Shown piece after piece: positions 6,149 through 14,800 of a DNA stretch of 35,071 nucleotides. The notes under the pieces are model-generated. The model did no database searches. It saw nothing but the letters and a program-made list of their open reading frames with translations, and was not told the origin of the DNA. Within the stretch, counting starts at the first letter, position 1, and each line of letters begins with the position of its first letter. Source of the stretch: ZC4RG19 sp036279475 (GTDB lineage: Bacteria; Actinomycetota; Acidimicrobiia; Acidimicrobiales; VFJN01); contig DASUJB010000073.1 in the NCBI GenBank assembly GCA_036279475.1, positions 1 through 35,071 of the forward strand, read 5' to 3'. A program made the translations under genes and the position numbers.

Positions 6149-9013
6149 GTGGAGGATCGACCGCTGAGCCCATCGCAACCACCGCCGCGCGACCGCTCCG
6201 CCGAGCAGCAGGCCGCACGCGAGTGGGCCGAGCGCGAGCGCCAGCGGGTGCGCCGGTCGGTGGGACGCCGGCCCGGGACCGAGGCCGAGGGCCCCGCCCC
6301 CTCGGGGGGACCGGCCCACGAGGGGGCGGGCGACCACGGTGGGCGGGACACCGCGGGGGTGGGCCGGGTGCCGCCACCACGGCCCGACCCCTCCCGGGCG
6401 CGGTCGTACCGGCCGGCGGCCGACGCCCGCGACGACGATCCCTGGCCGACGGCTCGACACGACCGAACGGCCGGGCACGACCGGACGGTCGGGCACGACC
6501 CGGCGGCTCGGGGGCGCACCCCGCCGGGCCCCGGCCCGGTGCCACCGCGGCGGCCCGCGGCCCCGCACCCCGGCGACGACCGGTGGCCGTCGGAGGATCG
6601 TGGCGCTCCTCCCCCGTGGTCGCCCGACCGCTCCGGCGGAGGCGACCGGCGCGACGCCGACCGGCGATGGGAGCAGATGCGGGCCTGGGCACCCCCGACC
6701 GAGCGGGCTCCGGGCCGGCCGGAGGTCGATCCTCCGCGGCCCGACTGGTACGAGGCGTCGCGGTGGACCGCCGACCGCCAGCCCGACCACGACATGCGGC
6801 CGGCGCCACCGCCCACCGGCCGCCACGATCGCTCGGCCGGCCCCACCGGACGCCGCGGCGACCGGGAGCCGCCCGCGCCGGACCGCGACGGCGATGCCGA
6901 CCTCCCGGTGGGCGCCGCCCTCGCCCCGGCCCCCACCGCCCCCGAGGGCGGCCCGACCCACCTCTCCCGCCACGGCAGGCCGGGGCGCGCCCGGCGCCGG
7001 CCCCCGGTGGCCGGCCCCCGCCCCGAGCTGCCCGACGTGCCCGCCCTCGACGGCCTGCGGACCGTGGGGCTGGCCGCCGTCCTCGCCTTCCACCAGGGCT
7101 TCGCCCTGACCCGAGGTGGGTTCCTCGCCATGTCGAGCGCCCTCACCCTGTCGGGCTTCCTGGTCGCCACCACGGTGCTGGCGGAGTGGGCCCGCGACGG
7201 ATCGCTGGGGCTGGTGCGCTTCTGGGCCGACCGGGCCCGCCGGCTGGCCCCCACCTTCGTGGTCGTGGTCGCCGCCGTCGTGGCCCTCCAGGTCACCCTG
7301 CGGGTGGGATCGGGGCCGGCCTACCGGGGGGACGTCCTGGCCGCCCTGGGCCAGGCCCTCAACTGGCGCTACGCCGTGGACGGCGGGGGCTTCGCCCGCG
7401 TCTTCACCGACCCGTCCCCCGTGCAGCACCTGTGGGTCGTCTCGCTGTCGGCCCAGGTCACCCTGGTGCTCCCCCTGGCCCTGCTGGGGCTGGCACGGCT
7501 GACCGGTGCCCACTGGTGGCGGGCGGGCGCCGTCGTCGCCCTGGCCGCGGGGGGCAGCTTCGCGGCGGCGTGGGCCACCGCCGGCCGGTCCGGCAACGAC
7601 GGCCTCGCCTACTTCGGCCTCCACACCCGGGTGGGTGAGGTGCTGGTGGGCGTGGTGCTCGCCTACGCCGTGGCCAGCCCCGGCCTGCGGCGGGCGACGG
7701 CCTCCCCCACGGGGGCCCGTGCCCTGCGCCTGGGCACGCCCCTGGCCGTGGCCGGGTTGGCGGTGCTGTGGTGCTCGACCGGCCTCTACAGCGCCAACCT
7801 CTTCGGGGGGATCACCGCCCTCAACGCCGTGCTGACGGCCTGGGTGGTGCTCGCCGCCACCCGGCCCGGTGCCCTCGCCTCGGTGCTCGGCCGCGCCCCG
7901 CTGCGCCTCGTCGGCCGCGTCGCCTATGCCGCGTTCCTGGCCCACTGGCCGCTGTTCCTGCTCCTGGACGAGGACCGCACCGGGCTCGACGGCCCCGTCC
8001 TCTTCGCCGCCCGGGTGGCCTCCACCCTGGTGGCCGCGGCCGTGCTCACGCTCGGGCTCGAGCGGCTGATCCGCCACCGCCGGGACCTGGCGCCCTCCCG
8101 CGTGGCGGTCGGCCTCGTCGCCGCCCTGGCCGCGGTGGCCGTCACCGTGGTCGCCCTGCCCCAGCAGCCACCCTGGGGGGTGGAGCTCACCGTCGACGAC
8201 GGGTCAGGACCGGGCGACCTCGACGTGGTGGTGCCCTCGGGCCAGGAGGCGCTCTCGGTGGCGCTGGTGGGCGGCTCCCTGGCCGGCTCCCTGGTGCCCG
8301 GGTTCGAGGCCTGGAACGGGGCGGCCACCGACCGTCAGGTCCGGCTGGCCACCCACGTGGCCGCCGACTGCCCCCTCACCGGGGCCGGTCCCGTCCGCCT
8401 GGTGGGGCGAGCGATCGGCGACGATCCCGCCTGCCGGGGCTTCCGCCCCCGCCTCCCCCACCTGCTCGACGCCGCCGATCCCGACGTCGTGGTCGTCGTC
8501 CCCGGGGTGGGCGACCTCGGCGAGCGCGAGGTCGACAACCGGTGGGTCCACCCCGGCGAGCCCGTGTTCGACACGTGGGCCCGCCAGCGCCTCGACGAGC
8601 TGGCCGGCGTCCTGGGCCGGGCAGGCGTGCCCGTGGTGTGGGCCACGACCCCCCACGTGCGGCTGCCGCCCGCCGGCGACGGCGGGACCGGCTGGACCGA
8701 CGTGCCCGACAACGACCCCGCCCGGGTCGACAGCCTCAACGAGATCGTCCGGGCGGCGGCGGCCGGCGCCGGCCACACCGTCGTCGACTTGGCCGACTGG
8801 GCCCAGCGGCTGCCCCGGGGGGAGTTCGGCCGCGACGACCGCGCCGAGGGGCGCGACCTCACCCCCACCGGCGCCGGCCGGGCGGTGTCCTGGCTGGTGC
8901 CCCAGCTCCTCGAGGCGGCGGGCGTGGCCACGGGGACCGGTGACGGGCCGGCGGACGTCCCTCCCACCCCGACGACCACCGCACGGCCGGTCCCGGCCGG
9001 CGCCGGGGCGTGA
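6149..9013 (+). CDS. Degenerate acyltransferase-3/SGNH membrane protein with a long disordered N-terminus
   Basis: 954 residues in three parts. Residues 1-290 are Pro/Arg/Asp/Gly-rich low-complexity sequence, probably cytoplasmic and unfolded. From ALDGLRTVGL (about 297) follows an OafA/YrhL-type acyltransferase-3 membrane domain with about ten hydrophobic helices, and after about 690 an extracytoplasmic SGNH-like domain. The family His is present (H315, AFHQG), but the conserved EEQFY motif seen at the same place in the downstream paralogue reads LSAQVTLVLP here. In the SGNH part, GDS is GGS (S710), and the C-terminal DGVH of the paralogue is RDLTP, so the catalytic Asp/His pair is gone. It may be an inactive partner or regulator of the next gene product (inference). 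The GTG start at 6149 is the first in frame after the promoter; later starts inside the disordered region cannot be excluded. Confidence 0.85.
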   Translation: MEDRPLSPSQPPPRDRSAEQQAAREWAERERQRVRRSVGRRPGTEAEGPAPSGGPAHEGAGDHGGRDTAGVGRVPPPRPDPSRARSYRPAADARDDDPWPTARHDRTAGHDRTVGHDPAARGRTPPGPGPVPPRRPAAPHPGDDRWPSEDRGAPPPWSPDRSGGGDRRDADRRWEQMRAWAPPTERAPGRPEVDPPRPDWYEASRWTADRQPDHDMRPAPPPTGRHDRSAGPTGRRGDREPPAPDRDGDADLPVGAALAPAPTAPEGGPTHLSRHGRPGRARRRPPVAGPRPELPDVPALDGLRTVGLAAVLAFHQGFALTRGGFLAMSSALTLSGFLVATTVLAEWARDGSLGLVRFWADRARRLAPTFVVVVAAVVALQVTLRVGSGPAYRGDVLAALGQALNWRYAVDGGGFARVFTDPSPVQHLWVVSLSAQVTLVLPLALLGLARLTGAHWWRAGAVVALAAGGSFAAAWATAGRSGNDGLAYFGLHTRVGEVLVGVVLAYAVASPGLRRATASPTGARALRLGTPLAVAGLAVLWCSTGLYSANLFGGITALNAVLTAWVVLAATRPGALASVLGRAPLRLVGRVAYAAFLAHWPLFLLLDEDRTGLDGPVLFAARVASTLVAAAVLTLGLERLIRHRRDLAPSRVAVGLVAALAAVAVTVVALPQQPPWGVELTVDDGSGPGDLDVVVPSGQEALSVALVGGSLAGSLVPGFEAWNGAATDRQVRLATHVAADCPLTGAGPVRLVGRAIGDDPACRGFRPRLPHLLDAADPDVVVVVPGVGDLGEREVDNRWVHPGEPVFDTWARQRLDELAGVLGRAGVPVVWATTPHVRLPPAGDGGTGWTDVPDNDPARVDSLNEIVRAAAAGAGHTVVDLADWAQRLPRGEFGRDDRAEGRDLTPTGAGRAVSWLVPQLLEAAGVATGTGDGPADVPPTPTTTARPVPAGAGA

Positions 9014-9045
9014 CCCGCCCGCCGGCCCCCCCGGACGGCGAGGGC

Positions 9046-9079
9046 GGCCCAGCCGGGCTGCTAGCGTCCCGGCTGGGCC
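9046..9079. terminator. 12-bp perfect hairpin between the two acyltransferase genes
   Basis: GGCCCAGCCGGG (9046-9057) and CCCGGCTGGGCC (9068-9079) form a perfect 12-bp stem around a 10-nt loop, 33 bp after the first acyltransferase stop and 35 bp before the next start. It may terminate or attenuate transcription. The loop contains TAGCGT (9062-9067), which could be a -10 box for the second gene, so a promoter overlapping an operator-like palindrome is the other reading. Confidence 0.6.
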
Positions 9080-9114
9080 CGGCCGTTCCAGGACCGGGCC
9101 CGTGGGGAGGGCAC

Positions 9115-11253
9115 ATGGGGGACGGCCCGCCCGCGCGGCTCGGCCCGGAGGTCGACGACCACGCATCGGGTGGCGGCACGCCGCCCGCCACCGCCCGGCG
9201 TCCCGTGGGTGCCGCCCCGGGGCTGGGCTACATCGGCGCCCTCGACGGCTTGCGGGCGATCGGCCTGCTCTTCGTCCTGCTCTACCACCACCAGGTCCCG
9301 GTGGCCCGGGGTGGCTACTACGGCGTCTCCTCGTTCTTCACGCTGTCGGGCTTCCTCATCACCAGCCTCGCCATCGGCGAGCGGCAGCGCACCGGTCGCC
9401 TGTCGTGGGCGGCCTTCTGGGAGCGCCGGGCCCGGCGCCTCCTCCCGGCGGCGATGGTGGCGCTGGCCACCGTGGTGGCCCTGACGTCGTGGGCGTCGAT
9501 CGCCTCGGGTCCGCGGCTGCGTGGCGACGTCCTCTCGGCCATCGGCTACGTGACGAACTGGCGGCTGGCCGCCGGCGGCGGGGAGTACGCGGACCTGTTC
9601 TCGTCGCCCTCGCCGGTCGTGCACTTCTGGTCGCTCGCCATCGAGGAGCAGTTCTACCTGCTGTTCCCCCTCGGGTTCGTCGGCCTCATGGCCGCCGTGC
9701 GCGGCCGCCTGGGGGCGGCCGCCGGCGTGGCGGGGGCGGCTGCCGCCGCCTCGTTCGCGGTGGCGTGGTGGTCGGCCGCCGCCGCCGGGAACGACGGCAT
9801 CACCTACTACGGCACCCACACCCGGGCCTCCGAGCTGCTGGTGGGGGTGGCGCTGGCCTTCGTGCTGGCGGCGTGGCGCGGCCGCCCCGCGCCCCGGCAC
9901 GGCGACCACGCCGCCGGCGCGCCGGCGTCGCCGGGCCGGCCCGCCACCCGGACGTGGGTGCTGACCGCGGCCGGCTTCGTGGCGGTGGCCGGGCTCGTCC
10001 GGTTGTGGACCCTGATGCCCATCGGCGACGAGCGGGTCTTCCGCGGGGGCACGGTCGTCAACTCCCTGCTCACCTGCGTGGTGATCGTCGCCGCCGTCGG
10101 CTCCCGGCGCTTCGACGCCGTGCTCGGCGCCCGGCCGCTGCGGACCGTCGGGAGGGTGAGCTACGGCGCCTACCTCTTCCACTGGCCGCTGTTCCTGCTG
10201 CTCAGCACCCAGCGCACCGGACTCGACGGCAGTGCCCTGTTCGCCGTGCGGGTGGCGGCGACCATGGCCGCGGCCGCCGCCTCGTACTGGCTGGTGGAGA
10301 AGCCGTTCCGGACCGGGCTGCGGATGCCCCGGCCCCGCCTCGCCGCCGTGGTCGCCTCGGGCGTGACCGCCGTGGTGGTCCTCACCGCCGTAGCGCCACA
10401 GCACCCCGCCCAGTTCGCCGACCTCGACCTCGGCGCCACCCGGGTCACCGACGTGGGGTCGGGCGGCGCCACCGGCGGCTCCGAGACGGTGGCGCCGCCG
10501 CCGGGCGCGGTGGACGCCGGCACCGTGCTGATCGCCGGCGACTCGGTGGCGTTCACGCTGATCCCGGGCTTCCAGCAGTGGTCCCAGGAACATCCGGACC
10601 GCGCCCTCACCCTGGGGGCTGTCACGCCCTTCGGGTGCCCCATCGGCGGCCCCGGCCGGTACGTCATCTTCGAGGAGCTGCCCACCTGGCCCGAGTGCGG
10701 CACCTTCCGTGACGACGTCAGCGCCTTCATCGCCCACCACCGGGTCGACGCCACCGTCGTGGTGATGGGCCTCGCCGACCTGAACGGCCGCGAGGTGGCC
10801 GGGAGGTGGCGCCCCCTGGGCGACCCCGTCTACGACCGCTGGCTGCTGGCCCAGCTCGACGACGTGGCCCGCCGGCTCGATGCCTCGGGGGCGCCCACGT
10901 TCTGGCTGACGTTCCCCTACGTCCGCGTGGTGGACCCCGACGACCCCACGCGGCCGTGGCACGACATCCCCGTGAACGAGCCGTGGAAGGTCGACCGGTT
11001 CAACCAGCTGATCCGCCAGACCGCCGCCGCCCACCCGGCCATCCGGGTGGTGGACCTGGCGTCGTGGCTGGAGACGTGGCCCCACGAGTCCTTCGACCCC
11101 GCCGACCGGGACGGCGTGCACTTCAGCGTCGAGGCGTCCGGGCGGGTGGCGGAGTGGCTGGTGCCCCGGATCCTCGAGCACCTGGCCACCACGCCGCGGC
11201 CAGGCGGCCCAACCGTCCCTCGCCGGGCCCCCGTGCCATCCTGGGGGCCGTGA
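9115..11253 (+). CDS. Acyltransferase-3/SGNH fusion protein, intact (OafA-like O-acyltransferase)
   Basis: This is a membrane O-acyltransferase that probably moves acyl groups (typically acetyl) from the cytoplasm onto envelope or exported glycans. ATG at 9115 is preceded by GGGGAGG; 712 residues. The acyltransferase-3 domain has ALDGLRAIGL, LYHHQ with H58, the FFTLSGFLI segment, RRARRLLPAA, and WSLAIEEQFYLLFP (E177-E178), then VSYGAYLFHWPLFL. The C-terminal SGNH domain has AGDSVAF (S477) and DGVHFS (D666, H669), so its hydrolase-type triad is complete. It is the close paralogue of the preceding gene, which lacks these motifs. Its TGA overlaps the GTG of the SRPBCC gene by 4 nt, suggesting coupled translation. 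The acceptor glycan is not known. Confidence 0.9.
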   Translation: MGDGPPARLGPEVDDHASGGGTPPATARRPVGAAPGLGYIGALDGLRAIGLLFVLLYHHQVPVARGGYYGVSSFFTLSGFLITSLAIGERQRTGRLSWAAFWERRARRLLPAAMVALATVVALTSWASIASGPRLRGDVLSAIGYVTNWRLAAGGGEYADLFSSPSPVVHFWSLAIEEQFYLLFPLGFVGLMAAVRGRLGAAAGVAGAAAAASFAVAWWSAAAAGNDGITYYGTHTRASELLVGVALAFVLAAWRGRPAPRHGDHAAGAPASPGRPATRTWVLTAAGFVAVAGLVRLWTLMPIGDERVFRGGTVVNSLLTCVVIVAAVGSRRFDAVLGARPLRTVGRVSYGAYLFHWPLFLLLSTQRTGLDGSALFAVRVAATMAAAAASYWLVEKPFRTGLRMPRPRLAAVVASGVTAVVVLTAVAPQHPAQFADLDLGATRVTDVGSGGATGGSETVAPPPGAVDAGTVLIAGDSVAFTLIPGFQQWSQEHPDRALTLGAVTPFGCPIGGPGRYVIFEELPTWPECGTFRDDVSAFIAHHRVDATVVVMGLADLNGREVAGRWRPLGDPVYDRWLLAQLDDVARRLDASGAPTFWLTFPYVRVVDPDDPTRPWHDIPVNEPWKVDRFNQLIRQTAAAHPAIRVVDLASWLETWPHESFDPADRDGVHFSVEASGRVAEWLVPRILEHLATTPRPGGPTVPRRAPVPSWGP

Positions 11254-11921
11254 CCCGCATCCGGGTCGGCACCGTCGTCGACGCCCCACCCCGTGCCGTG
11301 TGGCGACGGCTGGCCGACGTCGCCGACCACGTGTCGTGGATGGCCGACGCCGTCGCCATCCGCTTCCGCACCGAGCGGCGAGCCGGGGTCGGCACCACCT
11401 TCGAGTGCGAGACCCGGGTCGGCCCGCTGCGCACGCTCGACGTCATGGAGGTCACCGAGTGGCGCCCGCGCCGGTCCCTGGCCGTGCGGCACGCGGGCCT
11501 GGTGGGAGGAGCCGGTCGGTTCGCCCTCCGCCGGGTCGGTCGGCGGCGCACCCGGGTGGTGTGGGAGGAGGTGCTGCGGTTCCCGTGGTGGATGGGCGGG
11601 GCGGCGGGAGGGGCGGCGGCCCGTCCCGTGCTGCGGGCCGTGTGGCGCGGCAACCTGCGCCGCCTCGCCGCCCGGGTGGCCGCCGAGCCGGTCACGGGCG
11701 CTGGCGTCAGGAGGGGACGAGCACCGGCCCGGGGAGGGGCAGGGGTTGGGCCACCACCAGGCAGCCGACGTAGAGCACGGCGACGATGGCGAGGCACGCC
11801 ACCGCCGGCACCGGTGACCGGGGCCCCAGCCGGGGGCCCAGCTCCCAGAAGATCCACGCCCCCACCGCCCCGGCGACGAGCCCCCCGACGTGGCCGCCGA
11901 TGGAGATGCCGGGGATGGTGA
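11250..11921 (+). CDS. SRPBCC-family (polyketide cyclase/START-like) protein with an antisense-overlapping tail
   Basis: Residues 1 to about 145 look like an SRPBCC lipid- or ligand-binding fold: IRVGTVVDAPPRAVWRRLAD opens the domain, then DHVSWMADA, GTTFECETRVGPL, and a C-terminal helix near NLRRLAARV. The ligand is unknown. The GTG at 11250 overlaps the acyltransferase stop (GTGA). No stop occurs until 11921, so the last 70 or so residues are Arg/Pro-rich and lie opposite the 3' end of the rhomboid gene (overlap 11707-11921). That tail is probably not functional sequence; a lost stop codon or a sequencing error near 11700 is possible. Confidence 0.75.
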   Translation: MTRIRVGTVVDAPPRAVWRRLADVADHVSWMADAVAIRFRTERRAGVGTTFECETRVGPLRTLDVMEVTEWRPRRSLAVRHAGLVGGAGRFALRRVGRRRTRVVWEEVLRFPWWMGGAAGGAAARPVLRAVWRGNLRRLAARVAAEPVTGAGVRRGRAPARGGAGVGPPPGSRRRARRRWRGTPPPAPVTGAPAGGPAPRRSTPPPPRRRAPRRGRRWRCRGW

Positions 11922-12567
11922 AGGTGAGGAGCAGGTTGATGACGATCAGCGGGCCGATCCCCGTCTGGAAGGGGTTGATGCCGCGTGACCGCATGGCGAC
12001 GAAGGCCGCGCCCATGAGGCCGAACACGGCTCCCGAGGCGCCGATGGCAGGGGTGTCGTTGTCGAGCACGAGGGTGAGGAACGACCCGCCCAGCAGCGAC
12101 ATCGCGTAGAGGGCGGCGAAGCCCAGGCGCCTGAGCGCCGGCTCGAGCAGCGTGCCGAGCTGCCACAGCAGGAACATGTTGAAGCCGACGTGCATCAGCC
12201 CGTCGTGGAGGAACCCCGACGTGACGGGCCGCCACCAGTCGCCGGCCGCCACCCCGGGCCCCCACAGCGCTCCGTCGGAGCCCCACTGGTGGAGGCCGGC
12301 GGCCCCGGCCACCGGTGGCGAGAGCAGGTCGCCCACGAACACGCCGACGTTGAGGGCGATGAGGGCGTAGGTGACCACCGGTCGGGTGACCATCGAGCGG
12401 GCGGTCACCACCCGCTGGCGACCCGTGCGGGCGCACTCGGGACAGTGGAAGCCCACCGAGGCCTGGTGCATGCAGGACGGGCAGATCGGCCGGTCGCACC
12501 GCTGGCAGACCACCCCGGCGCGCCGGTCCGGGTGCCGGTAGCAGGTCTGCACGTCGGTGGTCGCCAC
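11707..12567 (-). CDS. Rhomboid-family intramembrane serine protease with N-terminal zinc-binding head
   Basis: This is a rhomboid protease that would cleave membrane-spanning substrates within the bilayer. The N-terminal 60 residues carry Cys/His pairs, CYRHP, CQRCDRPICPSCM and FHCPEC, a small zinc-binding module often fused to actinobacterial rhomboids. Six hydrophobic segments follow. Family motifs are SGFLHDGLMHVGFNMFLLW, GASGAVFG with catalytic S178, and GGHVGGLVAG with catalytic H226. I took the GTG at 12567 (VATTDVQTCYRHP); GTG at 12588 is an alternative that adds seven residues. It lies 64 bp downstream of glgB on the same strand and converges on the SRPBCC gene with a 3' overlap. Confidence 0.88.
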   Translation of the reverse strand: MATTDVQTCYRHPDRRAGVVCQRCDRPICPSCMHQASVGFHCPECARTGRQRVVTARSMVTRPVVTYALIALNVGVFVGDLLSPPVAGAAGLHQWGSDGALWGPGVAAGDWWRPVTSGFLHDGLMHVGFNMFLLWQLGTLLEPALRRLGFAALYAMSLLGGSFLTLVLDNDTPAIGASGAVFGLMGAAFVAMRSRGINPFQTGIGPLIVINLLLTFTIPGISIGGHVGGLVAGAVGAWIFWELGPRLGPRSPVPAVACLAIVAVLYVGCLVVAQPLPLPGPVLVPS

Positions 12568-12631
12568 GGCGTCGCAGGCTACCGACACCGGTGCCCCGCC
12601 GGGGCGCGGCCCGGGGGGACCCCGGCCGCGC

Positions 12632-14800
12632 TCAGCCCGCGGGTACCAGCCAGCGCACGGACAGCGGCGGCAACGTGAGCACGGCCGACGCCGGCTGGCC
12701 CTGCCAGGGCACGCCGTCCGCCACGACCTCGGGCTGGACCGTGCCACTGCCGCCCCAGCGCGCCTCGTCGGTGTTCAGGGCGTCCACCCACCGACCGCCC
12801 CGGGGCAGGCCCAGGCGGTAGCCGTGACGGGGGACGGGCGTGAGGTTCGCCACCACGGCCAGCACCTCCCCGCCGCCGTGGCGCAGGAACGAGAGCACGG
12901 ACGCCTCGCGGTCGTCGGGGTCGAGCCACGTGAACCCCGACGGGCGGTTGTCGTCGGCCCACAGGGCGGGCCGGTGGGCCTCGACCCGGTTCAGCTCCCG
13001 GAGCATGTCGCGCACCCCCCGGTGGGCGGGGTCGGACAACAGGAACCAGTCGATCTCCCGGTCGTGGCTCCACTCCCGCTCCTGCGCCAACTCCGCCCCC
13101 ATGAACAGGAGCTGCTTGCCCGGGTGCGACCACATCCAGGCCAGGAGGGCGCGCAGGTTGGCGAAGCGCTGCCAGCGGTCGCCCGGCATCTTGCCGAGCA
13201 GCGAGCCCTTGAGGTGGACGACCTCGTCGTGGCTGAGGGGCAGGACGAAGTTCTCGCTCCAGGCGTAGGTGAGCCCGAAGGTGAGCAGGTCGTGGTGCCA
13301 GCGACGGTGCACGGGGTCGGTCGAGAAGTAGGCCAGGGTGTCGTGCATCCACCCCATGTTCCACTTCTGGCTGAACCCCAGCCCGCCGTCCTCGACCGGG
13401 CGGGAGACGCCGCCCCAGGCGGTGGACTCCTCAGCCACGGTCAGCACGCCGGGGACGTCGCGGTGGACGACGGTGTTCATCTCCTGGAGGAAGGCGATGG
13501 CCTCGAGGTTCTCCCGGCCGCCGTGCCGGTTGGGCAGCCACTCGCCCTCGCGGCGGGAGTAGTCGAGGTAGAGCATCGAGGCCACGGCGTCGACCCGCAG
13601 CCCGTCGACGTGCATCTCCTCCAGCCAGTAGCGGGCGCTGGCGATGAGGAAGTTGCGGACCTCGTGGCGCCCGAAGTTGAAGACGAGCGTGCCCCAGTCG
13701 GGGTGCTCGCCCTGGCGGGGGTCGGCGTGCTCGTACAGGGCGGTGCCGTCGAAGCGGGCCAGCGCCCACTCGTCCCGGGGAAAGTGGGCGGGGACCCAGT
13801 CGACGATCACCCCCACGCCCCGACCGTGCAAGCGGTCCACCAGCGTGCGGAACCCGTCGGGGTCGCCGAAGCGGGCCGAGGGGGCGAAATAGCTGGTGAC
13901 CTGGTAGCCCCACGACGGCGCGTAGGGGTGCTCGGTGGGGGGCATCATCTCGACGTGGGTGAAGCCGAGGTCGGCGACGTGGTCGGCCAGCTTCTCCGCC
14001 AGCTCCAGGTAGTCGAGGCTGCGCCCGTCGGCGTGCCGCATCCACGACCCGAGGTGCACCTCGTACACGGCCACCCGCCCGTCCCACGGGCGGGAGCGGG
14101 CGCGCTGGGCCATCCACCCGTCGTCCTTCCACTCGTGCGCCGAGCGGAAGACCACGCTGGCGGTGGCGGGCGGGACCTCGGTGGCCCGAGCCAGCGGATC
14201 GGCCCGCAGCCGGGTCCTGCCGTCGGGCCCCGCGACCTCGTACTTGTAGCGCTGGCCCTCGCCAGCCTCGGGGACGAAGAGCTCCCACACGCCCGAGGCC
14301 CCCAGCGACCGCATGGGGTGGACCCGGCCGTCCCACCCGTTCCAGTCGCCCACCACCCGCACGCCCCGGGCCGCCGGGGCCCACACGGCGAAGGCGGTGC
14401 CCTCGGCTCCCTGGTGGGAGCGGGGGTGGGCCCCGAGCACCGTCCACAGGCGGTCGTGGCGGCCCTCGCCGATGAGGTGCAGGTCGAGGTCGCCGAGGGT
14501 GGGCCAGAAGCTCCACGGGTCGACCACGGTGTGGGTGCCGCCCCCCGGCCACTCGAAGGTGACCCGGTAGCCGGGGGCGGGCTCGGACCCCACCGTCGCC
14601 TCGAACACGCCGGCGTCGTGGATGCGCCGCATCGGTGTCCCGCCCAGCGTGGCGACCGACGCCCCCGGCCGCCACGTGCGCACCACCACCCGGCCGTCCA
14701 CGCGGTGGACGCCCAGCACGCGGTGGGGGTCGCGGGACGTGCCCGCGACCACGGCGTCGAGGGCGGCTCCCAGCTCGGGTGAGGGCGTGTCGCCGATCAT
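12632..14800 (-). CDS. glgB: 1,4-alpha-glucan branching enzyme (GlgB)
   Basis: This GH13 enzyme introduces alpha-1,6 branches into glycogen-like glucans. Its 722 residues match the family length. Two N-terminal beta domains are followed by the catalytic barrel: DGLRVDAVASMLY with nucleophile D404, VAEESTAW with the acid Glu at 457-458, and LPLSHDEVVH with the transition-state Asp. The ATG at 14800 overlaps the stop of the maltokinase gene (TGA at 14799-14797), giving an ATGA junction and probable translational coupling. Pairing with maltokinase points to the GlgE pathway, in which maltose-1-phosphate is polymerised by GlgE and branched by GlgB; GlgE and TreS are not in this window. Confidence 0.95.
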   Translation of the reverse strand: MIGDTPSPELGAALDAVVAGTSRDPHRVLGVHRVDGRVVVRTWRPGASVATLGGTPMRRIHDAGVFEATVGSEPAPGYRVTFEWPGGGTHTVVDPWSFWPTLGDLDLHLIGEGRHDRLWTVLGAHPRSHQGAEGTAFAVWAPAARGVRVVGDWNGWDGRVHPMRSLGASGVWELFVPEAGEGQRYKYEVAGPDGRTRLRADPLARATEVPPATASVVFRSAHEWKDDGWMAQRARSRPWDGRVAVYEVHLGSWMRHADGRSLDYLELAEKLADHVADLGFTHVEMMPPTEHPYAPSWGYQVTSYFAPSARFGDPDGFRTLVDRLHGRGVGVIVDWVPAHFPRDEWALARFDGTALYEHADPRQGEHPDWGTLVFNFGRHEVRNFLIASARYWLEEMHVDGLRVDAVASMLYLDYSRREGEWLPNRHGGRENLEAIAFLQEMNTVVHRDVPGVLTVAEESTAWGGVSRPVEDGGLGFSQKWNMGWMHDTLAYFSTDPVHRRWHHDLLTFGLTYAWSENFVLPLSHDEVVHLKGSLLGKMPGDRWQRFANLRALLAWMWSHPGKQLLFMGAELAQEREWSHDREIDWFLLSDPAHRGVRDMLRELNRVEAHRPALWADDNRPSGFTWLDPDDREASVLSFLRHGGGEVLAVVANLTPVPRHGYRLGLPRGGRWVDALNTDEARWGGSGTVQPEVVADGVPWQGQPASAVLTLPPLSVRWLVPAG

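Noticed and set aside
3614..8077. A 1487-codon open frame on the minus strand across tatD, metG and the acyltransferase
   Set aside because: Its last 258 codons are tatD; the rest is antisense or off-frame to metG and the acyltransferase and is low-complexity, an effect of very high GC leaving few stop codons.
9061..11289. A 742-codon minus-strand frame opposite the second acyltransferase
   Set aside because: Gly/His/Val-rich antisense shadow of an intact gene; no recognisable motif.
12557..14782. A 741-codon plus-strand frame opposite glgB
   Set aside because: Purely antisense to a clear branching enzyme with all catalytic motifs; no domain-like sequence of its own.
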